20,851 nucleotides of DNA from JACPIL01 sp964362365 (GCA_964362365.1 CAYIEF010000017.1:1-20851), one strand, 5' to 3'. Counted from the stretch's first letter, positions 6,996 through 13,655 are shown. Notes: a model not told the origin generated them from the letters alone. Made by a program: numbers and translations.

Positions 6996-7250
6996 CTAAT
7001 TAACCTTAACTTTCTTACCCAAAGCCTGTCCAGGCAGCCCTTTCTCAGCAAATTGTGCCTTGACGCTGCCGGTTCTTCCATGCAAACCGGTAATTTTTCC
7101 TTTGATCTCTTTGCCGGAAGGGGAAGTCCAAGTGACAGATTTGCCGACTACTTTAGCTGCAGCATCAGCAGAATCAGCTACTTTGATAACCATCTGCTTG
7201 TCATGGACATGATGTCTTCCCATCCTGAAATGTACGACTGTTGCTTCCAT
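6996..7250 (-). CDS. rpl35ae: Large-subunit ribosomal protein eL33 (L35Ae)
   Basis: The 84-residue beta-barrel ribosomal protein matches the L35Ae family: FRMGRHHVHDKQMVIKV, GKSVTWTSPSGKEIKGKI, GLHGRTGSVKAQF and the near-invariant end KGLPGQALGKKVKV. The length is normal for archaea. On the minus strand CTTATAAATATCC, about 25 bases upstream of the ATG, suggests a leaderless transcript. It stands apart from the other ribosomal genes, between the phosphoesterase and the PIN-domain gene. Confidence 0.94.
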   Translation of the reverse strand: MEATVVHFRMGRHHVHDKQMVIKVADSADAAAKVVGKSVTWTSPSGKEIKGKITGLHGRTGSVKAQFAEKGLPGQALGKKVKVN

Positions 7251-7288
7251 GAAAGGCTTGGAATGATGGATATTTATAAGTTTTTTGT

Positions 7289-7660
7289 TTAAAGAATAGT
7301 CTTTTGAATGCCTTTTATGTTTTCAAAGTCATTATCACAGGCGATTAAATGGTAATTTCTGTGTAAACATGTTCCTGCTATGAGCATATCCATCTTGTTA
7401 ACTAGCCTTCCTTTTTCTCGAAGATACCTTTCTATAACTGCGCTGTGCAGGGCACACTCCTTTGAAAATTCTACAACTGAAACTGATTCTAGAAAACCCT
7501 CCATTTTTTCGATCTCTTTTTCTTTCATTCCAACCATTAGTTCTTGAATGGTTAAGACCGTAACAACTATAGCCTCTCCCCTAATGATATTTTTGATCTT
7601 CTTTCCTTTTTCAGTCCCGTAGAGCACCTCAATTACTGCGCTGGTGTCCAAAATCGCAAT
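7289..7660 (-). CDS. PIN-domain (VapC-type) toxin gene lacking a normal start
   Basis: PIN domains are metal-dependent ribonucleases. The core is complete: ILDTSAVIEVL (first Asp), TIQELMVG (Glu), then NKMDMLIAG and ACDNDFENI with the later acidic residues. There is no in-frame ATG before ILDTS. The frame continues to a TTG at 7736-7738, but that part translates an inserted GC-rich tract and one arm of an inverted repeat, so it is not native. I placed the boundary at a possible ATT start (7658-7660). Native homologues begin a few residues before LDTS, so the start codon appears to have been removed. No antitoxin gene is adjacent; an antitoxin gene on the same strand lies 2.7 kb upstream at 10369-10626, beyond the cassette. 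It may be silent or weakly expressed. Confidence 0.75.
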   Translation of the reverse strand: MAILDTSAVIEVLYGTEKGKKIKNIIRGEAIVVTVLTIQELMVGMKEKEIEKMEGFLESVSVVEFSKECALHSAVIERYLREKGRLVNKMDMLIAGTCLHRNYHLIACDNDFENIKGIQKTIL

Positions 7661-7835
7661 TGCTGTTAAATCCCCTGAGCGTAACGAAGTGAAGCGAAAG
7701 CGCAGCGGGGTGCGGAGTGAAACTGAGCAAGTTTTCAAGTTACCGTGCAGAAGGCGTTGCTGTCAGAATTCTTTATCACGTTAAGTTAAGGCAAAAACAA
7801 ATAGAGTTTAGCGTCATGGGTGGGGGGCTCTCTCG
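7658..7835 (+). repeat. Left arm of the inverted repeat bounding the Lrp cassette
   Basis: The reverse complement matches 10263-10406 in ordered blocks: GAGAGAGCCC (7825-7834), GTTTTTGCC (7790-7798), ACAGCAA (7757-7763), GGTAACTTGAAAA (7732-7744) and GGATNTAACAGNAATT (7658-7673). Intermediate sequence is alignable with small gaps, for example ACTT-ACGT-TAAAG between the second and third blocks. This arm lacks about 30 bases present in the right arm and carries a 53-base GC-rich insertion. Its inner edge is one base from the stop codon of the Lrp-like gene. Confidence 0.8.
7675..7727. repeat. 53-base GC-rich insert flanked by CTGAG direct repeats
   Basis: The tract begins and ends with CTGAG (7675-7679 and 7723-7727) and is far richer in G+C than its surroundings. 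It is built from degenerate purine-rich units such as GAAGCGAAAGCG. The right arm of the inverted repeat has nothing here: GAAAATT joins directly to GGATATAAC. It is therefore an insertion into the left arm. The 5-base direct repeats could be a target duplication, or the ends of the unit itself. Confidence 0.6.
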
Positions 7836-8816
7836 TTAATACATTTCCGGAAGGTAAGTAAATTTGTACTCCTGCGTATATTGCATAAATTCGTAGTTTC
7901 TGATTATCTCGCTAAATTGTAATCTTAACTTTTGGATGTGATTATAAAATTCTTCATTTGTTTTAACCTGAAATTCGCACTCCAAATTAGCTCCGCCGAC
8001 TAATTCTGTCATGTGTACAGTATTGGGGTGTTGATGGATATAAGTTGTTATGTTTTTCTTTTTTTCTGGAGTGAGATTTTGTAGGGAAAGATGAAGTTTA
8101 AAATAAGTGTAACCTAATTTATGGACGTTGAGGAATGGCTTGAATCCGATAATAATGCCATTTTGAATTAATTTTTTAACGCGGTAACGGACAACCATTT
8201 CTGTCGTTCCTATTTCCCTAGCAATATCAATACTTTTCATTCTGGCATTTTTGAGGATTGTTTTAAGAATTTTATAGTCAGTTTCGTCTATGATTTGTGT
8301 ATTGTATTCTTTTTGAGGATCAAATCCCATTAATAGAGGTTTGGTGGTTTTCTGCTTTTTATTGAGTAAGTAGTCTCGGTGGTAAGTCCACTCTCTTGTT
8401 ACAATGGCAACGTCATATCTTTCAATGAAAGAGCTATATTTGAGCAGAAATTCATTAATCAAGTCTCTGTACTCATAGACGTTTCTAACAAAAATGCCGG
8501 TGTTTAAATCCCAAATGCCCTCTACTTTAGAGATCCAGCTTGCCCGCTCTTTCAGGTAATCAATAATTTCTTTTTCTTTCTCAATGGTTAAGTTTTGGAA
8601 TTTGAAGAATGTTCTGTACCAGTTATAGCCCAATTTCATGGAATTAATGAGCGTCATAAAATAGTTGATATAGCCATTTTCAATAAGCCGGTTAATCCTG
8701 TATCTGGTTGAATCTCTGGTTAAGCCGACTTTCTTAGCAATTTCGGAATCCGTTTGTCGAGCATTGAGATCTAACTCATACAAAATCTTCCGGTCTTTAA
8801 GGTCTAATGCGTCCAT
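7836..8816 (-). CDS. Lrp/AsnC-like transcriptional regulator with two HTH modules
   Basis: The protein (326 aa from the ATG) is a tandem of two Lrp/AsnC-like units. The first winged helix (about residues 3-50) has LDLKDRKILYELDLNARQ and SEIAKKVGLTRDSTRYRINR. The second (about 175-225) has DETDYKILKTILKNAR and DIAREIGTTEMVVRYRVKK. Each is followed by a ligand/RAM-like alpha-beta segment. It is probably a DNA-binding repressor or activator with an unknown effector. A GTG at 8825 would add three residues, but the ATG fits better behind the TATA-like box at 8843-8853. It is divergent from the two-gene operon at 8950 and probably controls it and itself. It lies inside the inverted-repeat cassette. 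Confidence 0.88.
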   Translation of the reverse strand: MDALDLKDRKILYELDLNARQTDSEIAKKVGLTRDSTRYRINRLIENGYINYFMTLINSMKLGYNWYRTFFKFQNLTIEKEKEIIDYLKERASWISKVEGIWDLNTGIFVRNVYEYRDLINEFLLKYSSFIERYDVAIVTREWTYHRDYLLNKKQKTTKPLLMGFDPQKEYNTQIIDETDYKILKTILKNARMKSIDIAREIGTTEMVVRYRVKKLIQNGIIIGFKPFLNVHKLGYTYFKLHLSLQNLTPEKKKNITTYIHQHPNTVHMTELVGGANLECEFQVKTNEEFYNHIQKLRLQFSEIIRNYEFMQYTQEYKFTYLPEMY

Positions 8817-8869
8817 TTTATACACATAAAAAGTATTATTACTTATATATTTATCGTTTTTGTGTAAAA
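8817..8869. promoter_or_regulatory. Candidate Lrp operator pair flanking the regulator's TATA box
   Basis: TACACATAAAAA (about 8821-8832) and TTTTTGTGTAAAA (8857-8869) are inverted relative to each other, differing by one inserted base. They bracket the minus-strand TATA box (8843-8853). Paired half-sites around a core promoter suit a multimeric Lrp-type autoregulator. The region is AT-rich, so chance pairing is possible. Confidence 0.4.
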
Positions 8870-8926
8870 TAGTAAGAAAAGATTAATTAATAAGATAATA
8901 TTCAACTTGTAAGTAGTGATTGAAAA

Positions 8927-8971
8927 ATGGCAAAATCAAAAGACACTAAATGGAAAAAAGACAAAAATTAG
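8927..8971 (+). other. Possible 14-codon upstream ORF overlapping the next gene
   Basis: ATG at 8927 opens MAKSKDTKWKKDKN and stops at TAG 8969-8971, in a different frame from the gene starting at ATG 8950. A TATA-like stretch at about 8891-8900 would start transcription near 8925, making 8927 the first AUG of a leaderless mRNA. It could regulate translation of the operon, or be accidental in this A-rich sequence. Confidence 0.3.
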
Positions 8972-9294
8972 TTTTTGGATATGCATATGTTTTGGAATAT
9001 GGATTAGATCCAAATGCTGATTACTTTGGAGACCTTCCTAGGAATATTGTTCCCGGATATTATGTTGGTTTTACCACAAGTAATCCCGGAGGTTCGTTTA
9101 GGGATATTGGAGGTTTAGTGTCGGCTTGTGCAGAAGCAGCCAAAGCAAGTGAAGTATTCAGTATCCCTGTAGATATGAATTATGAGGGATTAATCAAAAC
9201 AAAAGCCATGACTGTGTTAGTTCAACCAATACAAGAGAATCCGAGAGATTACAAAAGTATTGAAGAATTAGTAAGAACATATTTACGTGATTGA
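8950..9294 (+). CDS. Unknown 114-aa protein, first gene of the cassette operon
   Basis: Not recognised. The sequence starts MEKRQKLVFGYAYVLEYGLD, has a Gly/Pro-rich middle (VPGYYVGFTTSNPGG, about residues 34-48), an Ala-rich helix (LVSACAEAAKASEVF) and a charged C-terminal helix. No signal peptide, membrane segment or catalytic motif is apparent, so a small cytoplasmic protein is likely. No strong ribosome binding site precedes the ATG. The following gene begins 3 bases after its stop, so the two form an operon. It is divergent from the Lrp-like gene and inside the inverted-repeat cassette. Confidence 0.7.
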   Translation: MEKRQKLVFGYAYVLEYGLDPNADYFGDLPRNIVPGYYVGFTTSNPGGSFRDIGGLVSACAEAAKASEVFSIPVDMNYEGLIKTKAMTVLVQPIQENPRDYKSIEELVRTYLRD

Positions 9295-9297
9295 AAG

Positions 9298-10263
9298 ATG
9301 GAAAAATACGAAATTACGCTAGCAGCAGAAGATAAAAGAAGATGGAACTTAATGCTAGTTGCTGAACCAGTAGAAATGACCAATCGTGTTAGAGTACATT
9401 CCGAGCATTTAGTAGATGGTCTTATTCCCACCGTAAGCGAACGCATGACTCATGAATCTCTGACTGTAGAACCTCATGATACTTATGTGCCAACATGGAC
9501 TTATGATGAACCTAAACTTCCGGTCATTGGACTTGGCTGGGGAAATGATCAAGGAAGAAAAGAAAGATTCCTAGGAGAAGTAAGAGTGGCCAAAGAATAT
9601 GAAAATAAGATGAAAATTCTGTTTAATGGGATTGAGGAATATCTTAGTAAGCGATTTGTTAATATAGACGAGATAACGAGAATGTTCAAGCGAGACCCCT
9701 ACAGTTCACCCATGTTCCGTTTTGTTAAGGGAACTGATGATCAAAGTTATGCTGCTCTAGAAGGGAAAATAAGAGAGATTCCTGAGATTAATTTGAAGCA
9801 TTTTGTTTATGCAGTTATGGCGGATCAAATTTCCCACGACTTAAAAGTCCAGAATGAAAGTAATGAGGGAATGGTAAAGAACAGAAGAGAGTTAGAACGT
9901 CTACTCAAAGAAAGCGGTGGGATGATTGACACTGATAAATTTGGTGGAATAGATTTAAGACCATTTACAGTAAATTTACATGCTTATTTAAAATATTTTT
10001 TAGAAAGATTTGTGGGGTTAAAAGAGTATCATGAATTTGTAAATAGGTCTCGGTATAATCCATCACCGACCTCAGAGGAAGATTTTAATGAAAATAAAAA
10101 TCATTATTTAAATGAATACCGTATGTCAATTATTCCGCATAGACAATTGGTGCTTCGTGGAGTTGCAACAGATGAAAAGAACCGCGCCTATCTGTTGGAA
10201 ACAGTTGCACAAGTTGGAAATTCACTTGAGAAGTGTGGATTCAAAGTTGGAGTTAAAGAATAG
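9298..10263 (+). CDS. Unknown 321-aa protein, second gene of the cassette operon
   Basis: Not recognised. It is a soluble, mixed alpha/beta-looking protein with conspicuous segments EHLVDGLIPTVSERMTHES (about 36-54), LPVIGLGWGNDQGRKERFLG (about 74-93), MFKRDPYSSPMFRFVKG, HFVYAVMADQISHDLK and HAYLKYFLERFVG. There is no Walker motif, helix-turn-helix, obvious DDE or HUH transposase motif, signal peptide or membrane helix. It lies 3 bases after the 114-aa gene and is probably co-translated. Its stop TAG supplies the first base of the right inverted-repeat arm (GAGAGAGCCC), so the gene fills the cassette to its edge. Codon use resembles the neighbours, so recent foreign origin is not evident. Confidence 0.75.
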   Translation: MEKYEITLAAEDKRRWNLMLVAEPVEMTNRVRVHSEHLVDGLIPTVSERMTHESLTVEPHDTYVPTWTYDEPKLPVIGLGWGNDQGRKERFLGEVRVAKEYENKMKILFNGIEEYLSKRFVNIDEITRMFKRDPYSSPMFRFVKGTDDQSYAALEGKIREIPEINLKHFVYAVMADQISHDLKVQNESNEGMVKNRRELERLLKESGGMIDTDKFGGIDLRPFTVNLHAYLKYFLERFVGLKEYHEFVNRSRYNPSPTSEEDFNENKNHYLNEYRMSIIPHRQLVLRGVATDEKNRAYLLETVAQVGNSLEKCGFKVGVKE

Positions 10264-10406
10264 AGAGAGCCCACCATTTAATTTTTAGTATCGTTTTTGC
10301 CGTCATAGACTTTTACGTTGTTAAAGACAGCAAAGCATTAAAGTTTAAGATTTCCGAAAGGATTGGTCTCATCTAGGTAACTTGAAAATTGGATATAACA
10401 GTAATT
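10263..10406 (+). repeat. Right arm of the inverted repeat bounding the Lrp cassette
   Basis: Blocks shared with the reverse complement of 7658-7835 are GAGAGAGCCC (10263-10272), GTTTTTGCC (10293-10301), ACAGCAA (10327-10333), GGTAACTTGAAAA (10376-10388) and GGATATAACAGTAATT (10391-10406, 14 of 16). The outer part overlaps the 3' end of the antitoxin gene, whose last residues (LLLYPIFKLPR) are encoded by the arm. T-rich runs inside the arm may also serve as a terminator. Confidence 0.8.
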
Positions 10407-10626
10407 TGTAGCGTTTTTCGGCATCTTTGGAAAAACTTTCCCTCATTTTTTGGAGATTTTGTCTTGCCTCTTCTGCATTCCCGGAGAGGATACCAAAGAA
10501 ACTATCTACGGTGCATTTTTTTTCTCCGATACGCAAAAGGACATCGCTGAAGCTCTCTCCCTCTTGTTTGAGGCCTTTGAGAGACTCATATGCATCTTCG
10601 GTTACAGTAATAGTTTTTGTGACCAC
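10369..10626 (-). CDS. VapB-type antitoxin (DUF217/UPF0330-like), C-terminus altered
   Basis: The 85-residue protein begins VTKTITVTEDAYESLKGLK and QEGESFSDVLLRIG, typical of DUF217-family antitoxins that pair with PIN toxins: an N-terminal ribbon-helix-helix-like DNA-binding part, then a toxin-binding tail. The start is GTG at 10624-10626. The last ten or so residues come from the outer part of an inverted-repeat arm, so the native end was probably replaced. The expected toxin gene does not follow directly. The nearest PIN gene on the same strand (7289-7660) lies on the far side of the cassette. A perfect inverted repeat over the start region suggests autoregulation. Confidence 0.8.
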   Translation of the reverse strand: MVTKTITVTEDAYESLKGLKQEGESFSDVLLRIGEKKCTVDSFFGILSGNAEEARQNLQKMRESFSKDAEKRYKLLLYPIFKLPR

Positions 10627-10660
10627 GTTTATGTTTATGTTTAAACGTATATTTAAATAT
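10625..10660 (-). promoter_or_regulatory. vapB promoter with inverted-repeat operator
   Basis: ACGTTTA (10625-10631) and TAAACGT (10642-10648) form a perfect 7-base inverted repeat with a 10-base spacer, overlapping the GTG start. A TATA-like TATTTAAATAT lies just upstream (about 10649-10660). Binding there would block transcription start, as expected for an autoregulated antitoxin. Confidence 0.5.
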
Positions 10661-10728
10661 TTCTCTTATCGCCTTGCAACAAATTAAGTGTAAAAATTTA
10701 AATAACGGCGTGAAAACCAGCTATAAAA

Positions 10729-11457
10729 ATGGCAAAAACAGATTATCCTGCCTTCTATGGGCTAGAAGGAGTACGTGAACAGGTTCAAGAGCGATTAGAT
10801 GAACTGAGGAAGGCTCCTAGACTAGTATCGCTAGATACAGCGTTAGGGGTGGAAAGTCATTTTGAGCATTATGATATTCGCAGACGAAACGACAAAGATG
10901 TAATTCGCTTTAGTACTGATCGCTACAAAGAAAGCTCTCCACATGTACTTCTGTTATCAGCAGATGTCAAATACGCATGGTCTCCTGAACGCCTAACATG
11001 GTTTATAACTAGAAGAAGAATTGTGGCGGCACTTGCTTACAAACCAACGGAGAAGGGGGTGGAGATCGAGTATGTGCAAACAGTATCTGGTATCCAGCTC
11101 GAACAATATCAAAAAGCTCAGGAGATAATTGGAGTTAGACCGCATGAATTATTTGTAGCGCATTTTATTGCAAGAGCGGCTCTTGTGCTGGACATGTATC
11201 CGGATATGGAGATTCAATTTCCTAAAGATATTTGGCCTAGAAATAATCGCTCGTCTTACAGTATTATTAATGAACGATTTGCCAAGTATTACTTGGAAAA
11301 TGGCATCAAAATCCCAAAATTGAGCCCTTACAAGGAGCGGGTTAGACAAATTTTTGGTTCCGAAAGCCCTTGGTTAGAAGCAGCGGCAAAAACACCGAGC
11401 ATAGAAGATCTTCTATCAAGAAATCTTATGAGAATGCAATCTCAAGAAGCTAAATAG
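10729..11457 (+). CDS. Unknown 242-aa protein upstream of herA
   Basis: Not recognised. It is a soluble, charged protein beginning MAKTDYPAFYGLEGVREQ, with a strand-rich middle (VLLLSADVKYAWSPERLTWF, RRIVAALAYKPTEKGVEIEY) and a helical C-terminal half (ELFVAHFIARAALVLDMYP). No signal peptide or nuclease motif of the NurA type (N-terminal DG-x-S, conserved in HerA partners) is visible. A TATA-like AATTTAAATAA at about 10693-10703 precedes the ATG by about 30 bases. HerA follows 28 bases after the stop, so they may be one transcript. Confidence 0.7.
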   Translation: MAKTDYPAFYGLEGVREQVQERLDELRKAPRLVSLDTALGVESHFEHYDIRRRNDKDVIRFSTDRYKESSPHVLLLSADVKYAWSPERLTWFITRRRIVAALAYKPTEKGVEIEYVQTVSGIQLEQYQKAQEIIGVRPHELFVAHFIARAALVLDMYPDMEIQFPKDIWPRNNRSSYSIINERFAKYYLENGIKIPKLSPYKERVRQIFGSESPWLEAAAKTPSIEDLLSRNLMRMQSQEAK

Positions 11458-11485
11458 TTAAAAATAATCAGTAAGTCTTCTTTCC

Positions 11486-13000
11486 ATGACCAAAGGCCAA
11501 GTCGTCTCCGGTGATTTTTCTAAAATAATAGCCCGAATTAAAGCAGATTCATCTTTAGAGATTGGGGAGTTAGTAGTTATCGATAACCTGCAAGAGAAAT
11601 TTATTCTCCAAGTCTATGATTTAGTGTATGGCAGCCAGATCTCCCAGCAGAATTTAGAGATGGTCGCAGGTATGAATTTGGAAGAAGGCAATTTCAATAT
11701 CATGGATGAGAAATTGAGAAATTACCAACTCGCTTTACTGAAACCTATACTTACGTTAGCAAATGGGAGCAAGATGTGCAAGAAACTTCCTTCCTTTTTT
11801 TCCACGGTGCGGGAAATTAAAAAGGAAGATCTGTCCTTCATTACCAAACCGCAGCATCCTTTATTTCTGGGTAAATTGCGCAGCGGCAGCAAGGAGTTTG
11901 ATTTTGACATTCTTCTGCCGGGGAAGGATGTGTTAAGCCATCACGTCTTGATTCCTGCATCGACGGGGAAGGGAAAATCTAATTTGATGAGTTGTATCTT
12001 ATGGGATGTCTTGGAAAAAGATTATGCCGGGATGCTGGTCTTAGATCCGCATGATGAGTATTATGGCCGTACTGGATTAGGATTGAAGGATCATCCTGCT
12101 GCTGCACGAGTCAGTTATTATACACCGGTAAAACCTCCGGTCGGAGCAAGAACGTTGAAGATCAACATCAATAAGTTGAAGCCGGACCATTTTCAGGGTG
12201 CGATCGGATTGACTGATCCGCAGCGGCAATGTTTGTATGTATATTACAAGAAGTTTGGACAGAATTGGATATTAAGTTTGCTTAAAGAGGAGAGAATTGA
12301 AAATGTTCGCTTCCATGAGGATACTCTTGCAGTCGTAAAGAGAAAACTTATTTCCTTATTAGGGTTAGACTTTGAAAATGGGCAGCTTTCGTGCCAGGGA
12401 ATATTTGATACGGTTGCCGGAGAAAATACTCTTGCAGAAATATGCCAGGATTTAGAACAGGGTAAGATGGTCATTATTGACACCAGTTATTTTTCCGGCG
12501 CAGTAGAGATCCTGATCGGCAGTTTGGTAACGACCGAAATTTTTGATAAGTATAAGTATTACAAACGGATCGGTTTGTTAGATGAGAAGCCAGTTGTTTC
12601 CGTAGTGCTCGAGGAAGCGCTTCGTGTGTTAGGAAAAAATGTGTTGGAGCAGGGGGGAAATATCTTTGACACCATTGCGCGAGAGGGGCGGAAGTTTAAG
12701 GTAGGCTTGATTGCGATAACACAATTGCCGTCAGAGATCCCCAAACCTATTTTAGCGAACATGAATACGAAAATTATTTTAGGAATTGAAATGGGTTCTG
12801 AGCGGCAGGCAGTGATTGAATCATCACCACAGGATTTGTCACAGGATAACAGAAATATTGCATCTTTGGATAAAGGAGAAGCGTTGGTGAGTTCGATATT
12901 CACTCGGTTTGCCGTACCGGTGAAAGTTCCGTTGTTTGCTGAATTTGTGAAACGGAGTAAGAAAGAGAAAGTGGAAATGAGTTATACTGGATTTGAATAA
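11486..13000 (+). CDS. herA: HerA-type hexameric DNA translocase ATPase
   Basis: HerA/FtsK-superfamily ATPases pump double-stranded DNA, and in archaea HerA works with the NurA nuclease in DNA-end resection. The 504 residues have an N-terminal beta-barrel HAS-like region (about 1-140), the Walker A PASTGKGKS (157-165), Walker B LVLDPHDEY (184-192), a second acidic block VVLEEA (374-379), the sensor TQ in AITQLPSEIP (412-413) and an arginine in MGSERQAV (440). The P-loop has STGKGKS where most HerA have ATGSGKS. The length is normal. NurA and the usual rad50/mre11 neighbours are absent here. A TATA-like TTAAAAATAA lies about 20-27 bases upstream, so it may also be transcribed alone. Its stop is 4 bases from the stop of the convergent oxygenase gene. 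Confidence 0.88.
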   Translation: MTKGQVVSGDFSKIIARIKADSSLEIGELVVIDNLQEKFILQVYDLVYGSQISQQNLEMVAGMNLEEGNFNIMDEKLRNYQLALLKPILTLANGSKMCKKLPSFFSTVREIKKEDLSFITKPQHPLFLGKLRSGSKEFDFDILLPGKDVLSHHVLIPASTGKGKSNLMSCILWDVLEKDYAGMLVLDPHDEYYGRTGLGLKDHPAAARVSYYTPVKPPVGARTLKININKLKPDHFQGAIGLTDPQRQCLYVYYKKFGQNWILSLLKEERIENVRFHEDTLAVVKRKLISLLGLDFENGQLSCQGIFDTVAGENTLAEICQDLEQGKMVIIDTSYFSGAVEILIGSLVTTEIFDKYKYYKRIGLLDEKPVVSVVLEEALRVLGKNVLEQGGNIFDTIAREGRKFKVGLIAITQLPSEIPKPILANMNTKIILGIEMGSERQAVIESSPQDLSQDNRNIASLDKGEALVSSIFTRFAVPVKVPLFAEFVKRSKKEKVEMSYTGFE

Positions 13001-13004
13001 AAGA

Positions 13005-13655
13005 TCATCCATAAATAAGTGCCCATCTTTCTGTCGTTGGATACTGGACACGATGTAGTAAAGCTTTCACTCCGCTCTCAGAGATTGATTCTAAATCATC
13101 TCCTGGCCAAACTAAGAGGTATCCTCGTTGAGGTTGCAAGCGAGTCCAGCGGCCATTTATTTTTCCTTCTAATCCAGGTGCTGAAGCGGAAGGAGCAAAG
13201 GTAAGTGGACTCTGATCATCAGTGTGTTTCCGTATCATAGCGGTATTCTGCTGAAGAGCTCTGCCTTGTTTTTTGTAATATCTGAACAAAAGTAAATCTT
13301 GGGATTTATTTAGGGGTCCATATAAAGTGGCAGCAGTGGAATAAACTTTATCCCTGATTTTTGATATATTTTTTTTAATGCTTGTTATAAGCTTATTAAG
13401 ATACAGAGCTTTTCTTAAACCAGAGTTGTTTATACGAAAAAGTTGTCTGTATTCTCTTTTTACCGCATAATCATCTTGATCCGGCTGGATTTCATCAACA
13501 TGCCTTTGCATATATCCATACAAATCATCTACCAATCCTTGTTCCAAGCCGCTTACTTGAGCAACTCCCACAGCCTCTAACGCTTCGCCTAACTCTTGCG
13601 TAAATCTTTTCTTGTTTCTATCGTACTGTTTCAATTTTAATGCAGGAATTTCCAT
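13005..13655 (-). CDS. 2-oxoglutarate/Fe(II) oxygenase-like protein (isopenicillin N synthase type)
   Basis: Predicted non-haem iron dioxygenase; substrate unknown. The iron ligands fit H144-x-D146 (RKHTDDQSPLTF) and H201 (ALLHRV), and R210 (TTERWAL) fits 2-oxoglutarate binding. The surrounding pattern GLEGKINGRWTRLQPQRGYLL-VWPGDDLE matches the family's jelly-roll end. The start EIPALKLKQYDRNKKRFTQE resembles a DIOX_N domain. At 216 aa it is shorter than the usual 300 or more, mainly in the region between the two domains. Such enzymes are common in bacteria and plants but rare in archaea, so lateral acquisition is likely. A TATA-like TTTTTAAAG lies about 27 bases upstream. The next gene is divergent. 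Confidence 0.82.
   Translation of the reverse strand: MEIPALKLKQYDRNKKRFTQELGEALEAVGVAQVSGLEQGLVDDLYGYMQRHVDEIQPDQDDYAVKREYRQLFRINNSGLRKALYLNKLITSIKKNISKIRDKVYSTAATLYGPLNKSQDLLLFRYYKKQGRALQQNTAMIRKHTDDQSPLTFAPSASAPGLEGKINGRWTRLQPQRGYLLVWPGDDLESISESGVKALLHRVQYPTTERWALIYG

Larger units (their letters stand above)
7658..10406. mobile_element. Putative inverted-repeat-bounded cassette inserted between vapB and vapC
   Basis: Two diverged inverted arms of about 140-180 bases enclose a minus-strand Lrp/AsnC-like gene and two plus-strand unknown genes, transcribed outward from a shared centre. Both outer genes end at or one base from the inner edge of the arms. Outside the arms, on the minus strand, lie a VapB-type antitoxin gene on one side and a PIN toxin gene lacking its start on the other, in the order of a normal vapBC operon. 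This implies insertion at their junction. No transposase or recombinase is recognisable, so it may be mobilised in trans or be a fossil. An invertible segment is an alternative. Confidence 0.55.

Noticed and set aside
9298..10263. Naming the 321-aa protein a transposase because it sits in an inverted-repeat cassette
   Set aside because: No DDE, HUH, serine or tyrosine recombinase signature could be seen; context alone is not enough.
7658..10406. Treating the inverted arms as ordinary T-rich terminators shared by chance
   Set aside because: T-runs alone do not explain five ordered blocks, including 10- and 13-base exact matches, extending into two coding regions.
10729..11457. Calling the gene before herA a NurA nuclease
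   Set aside because: The NurA N-terminal DG-type motif and other acidic motifs are not visible; only position suggested it.
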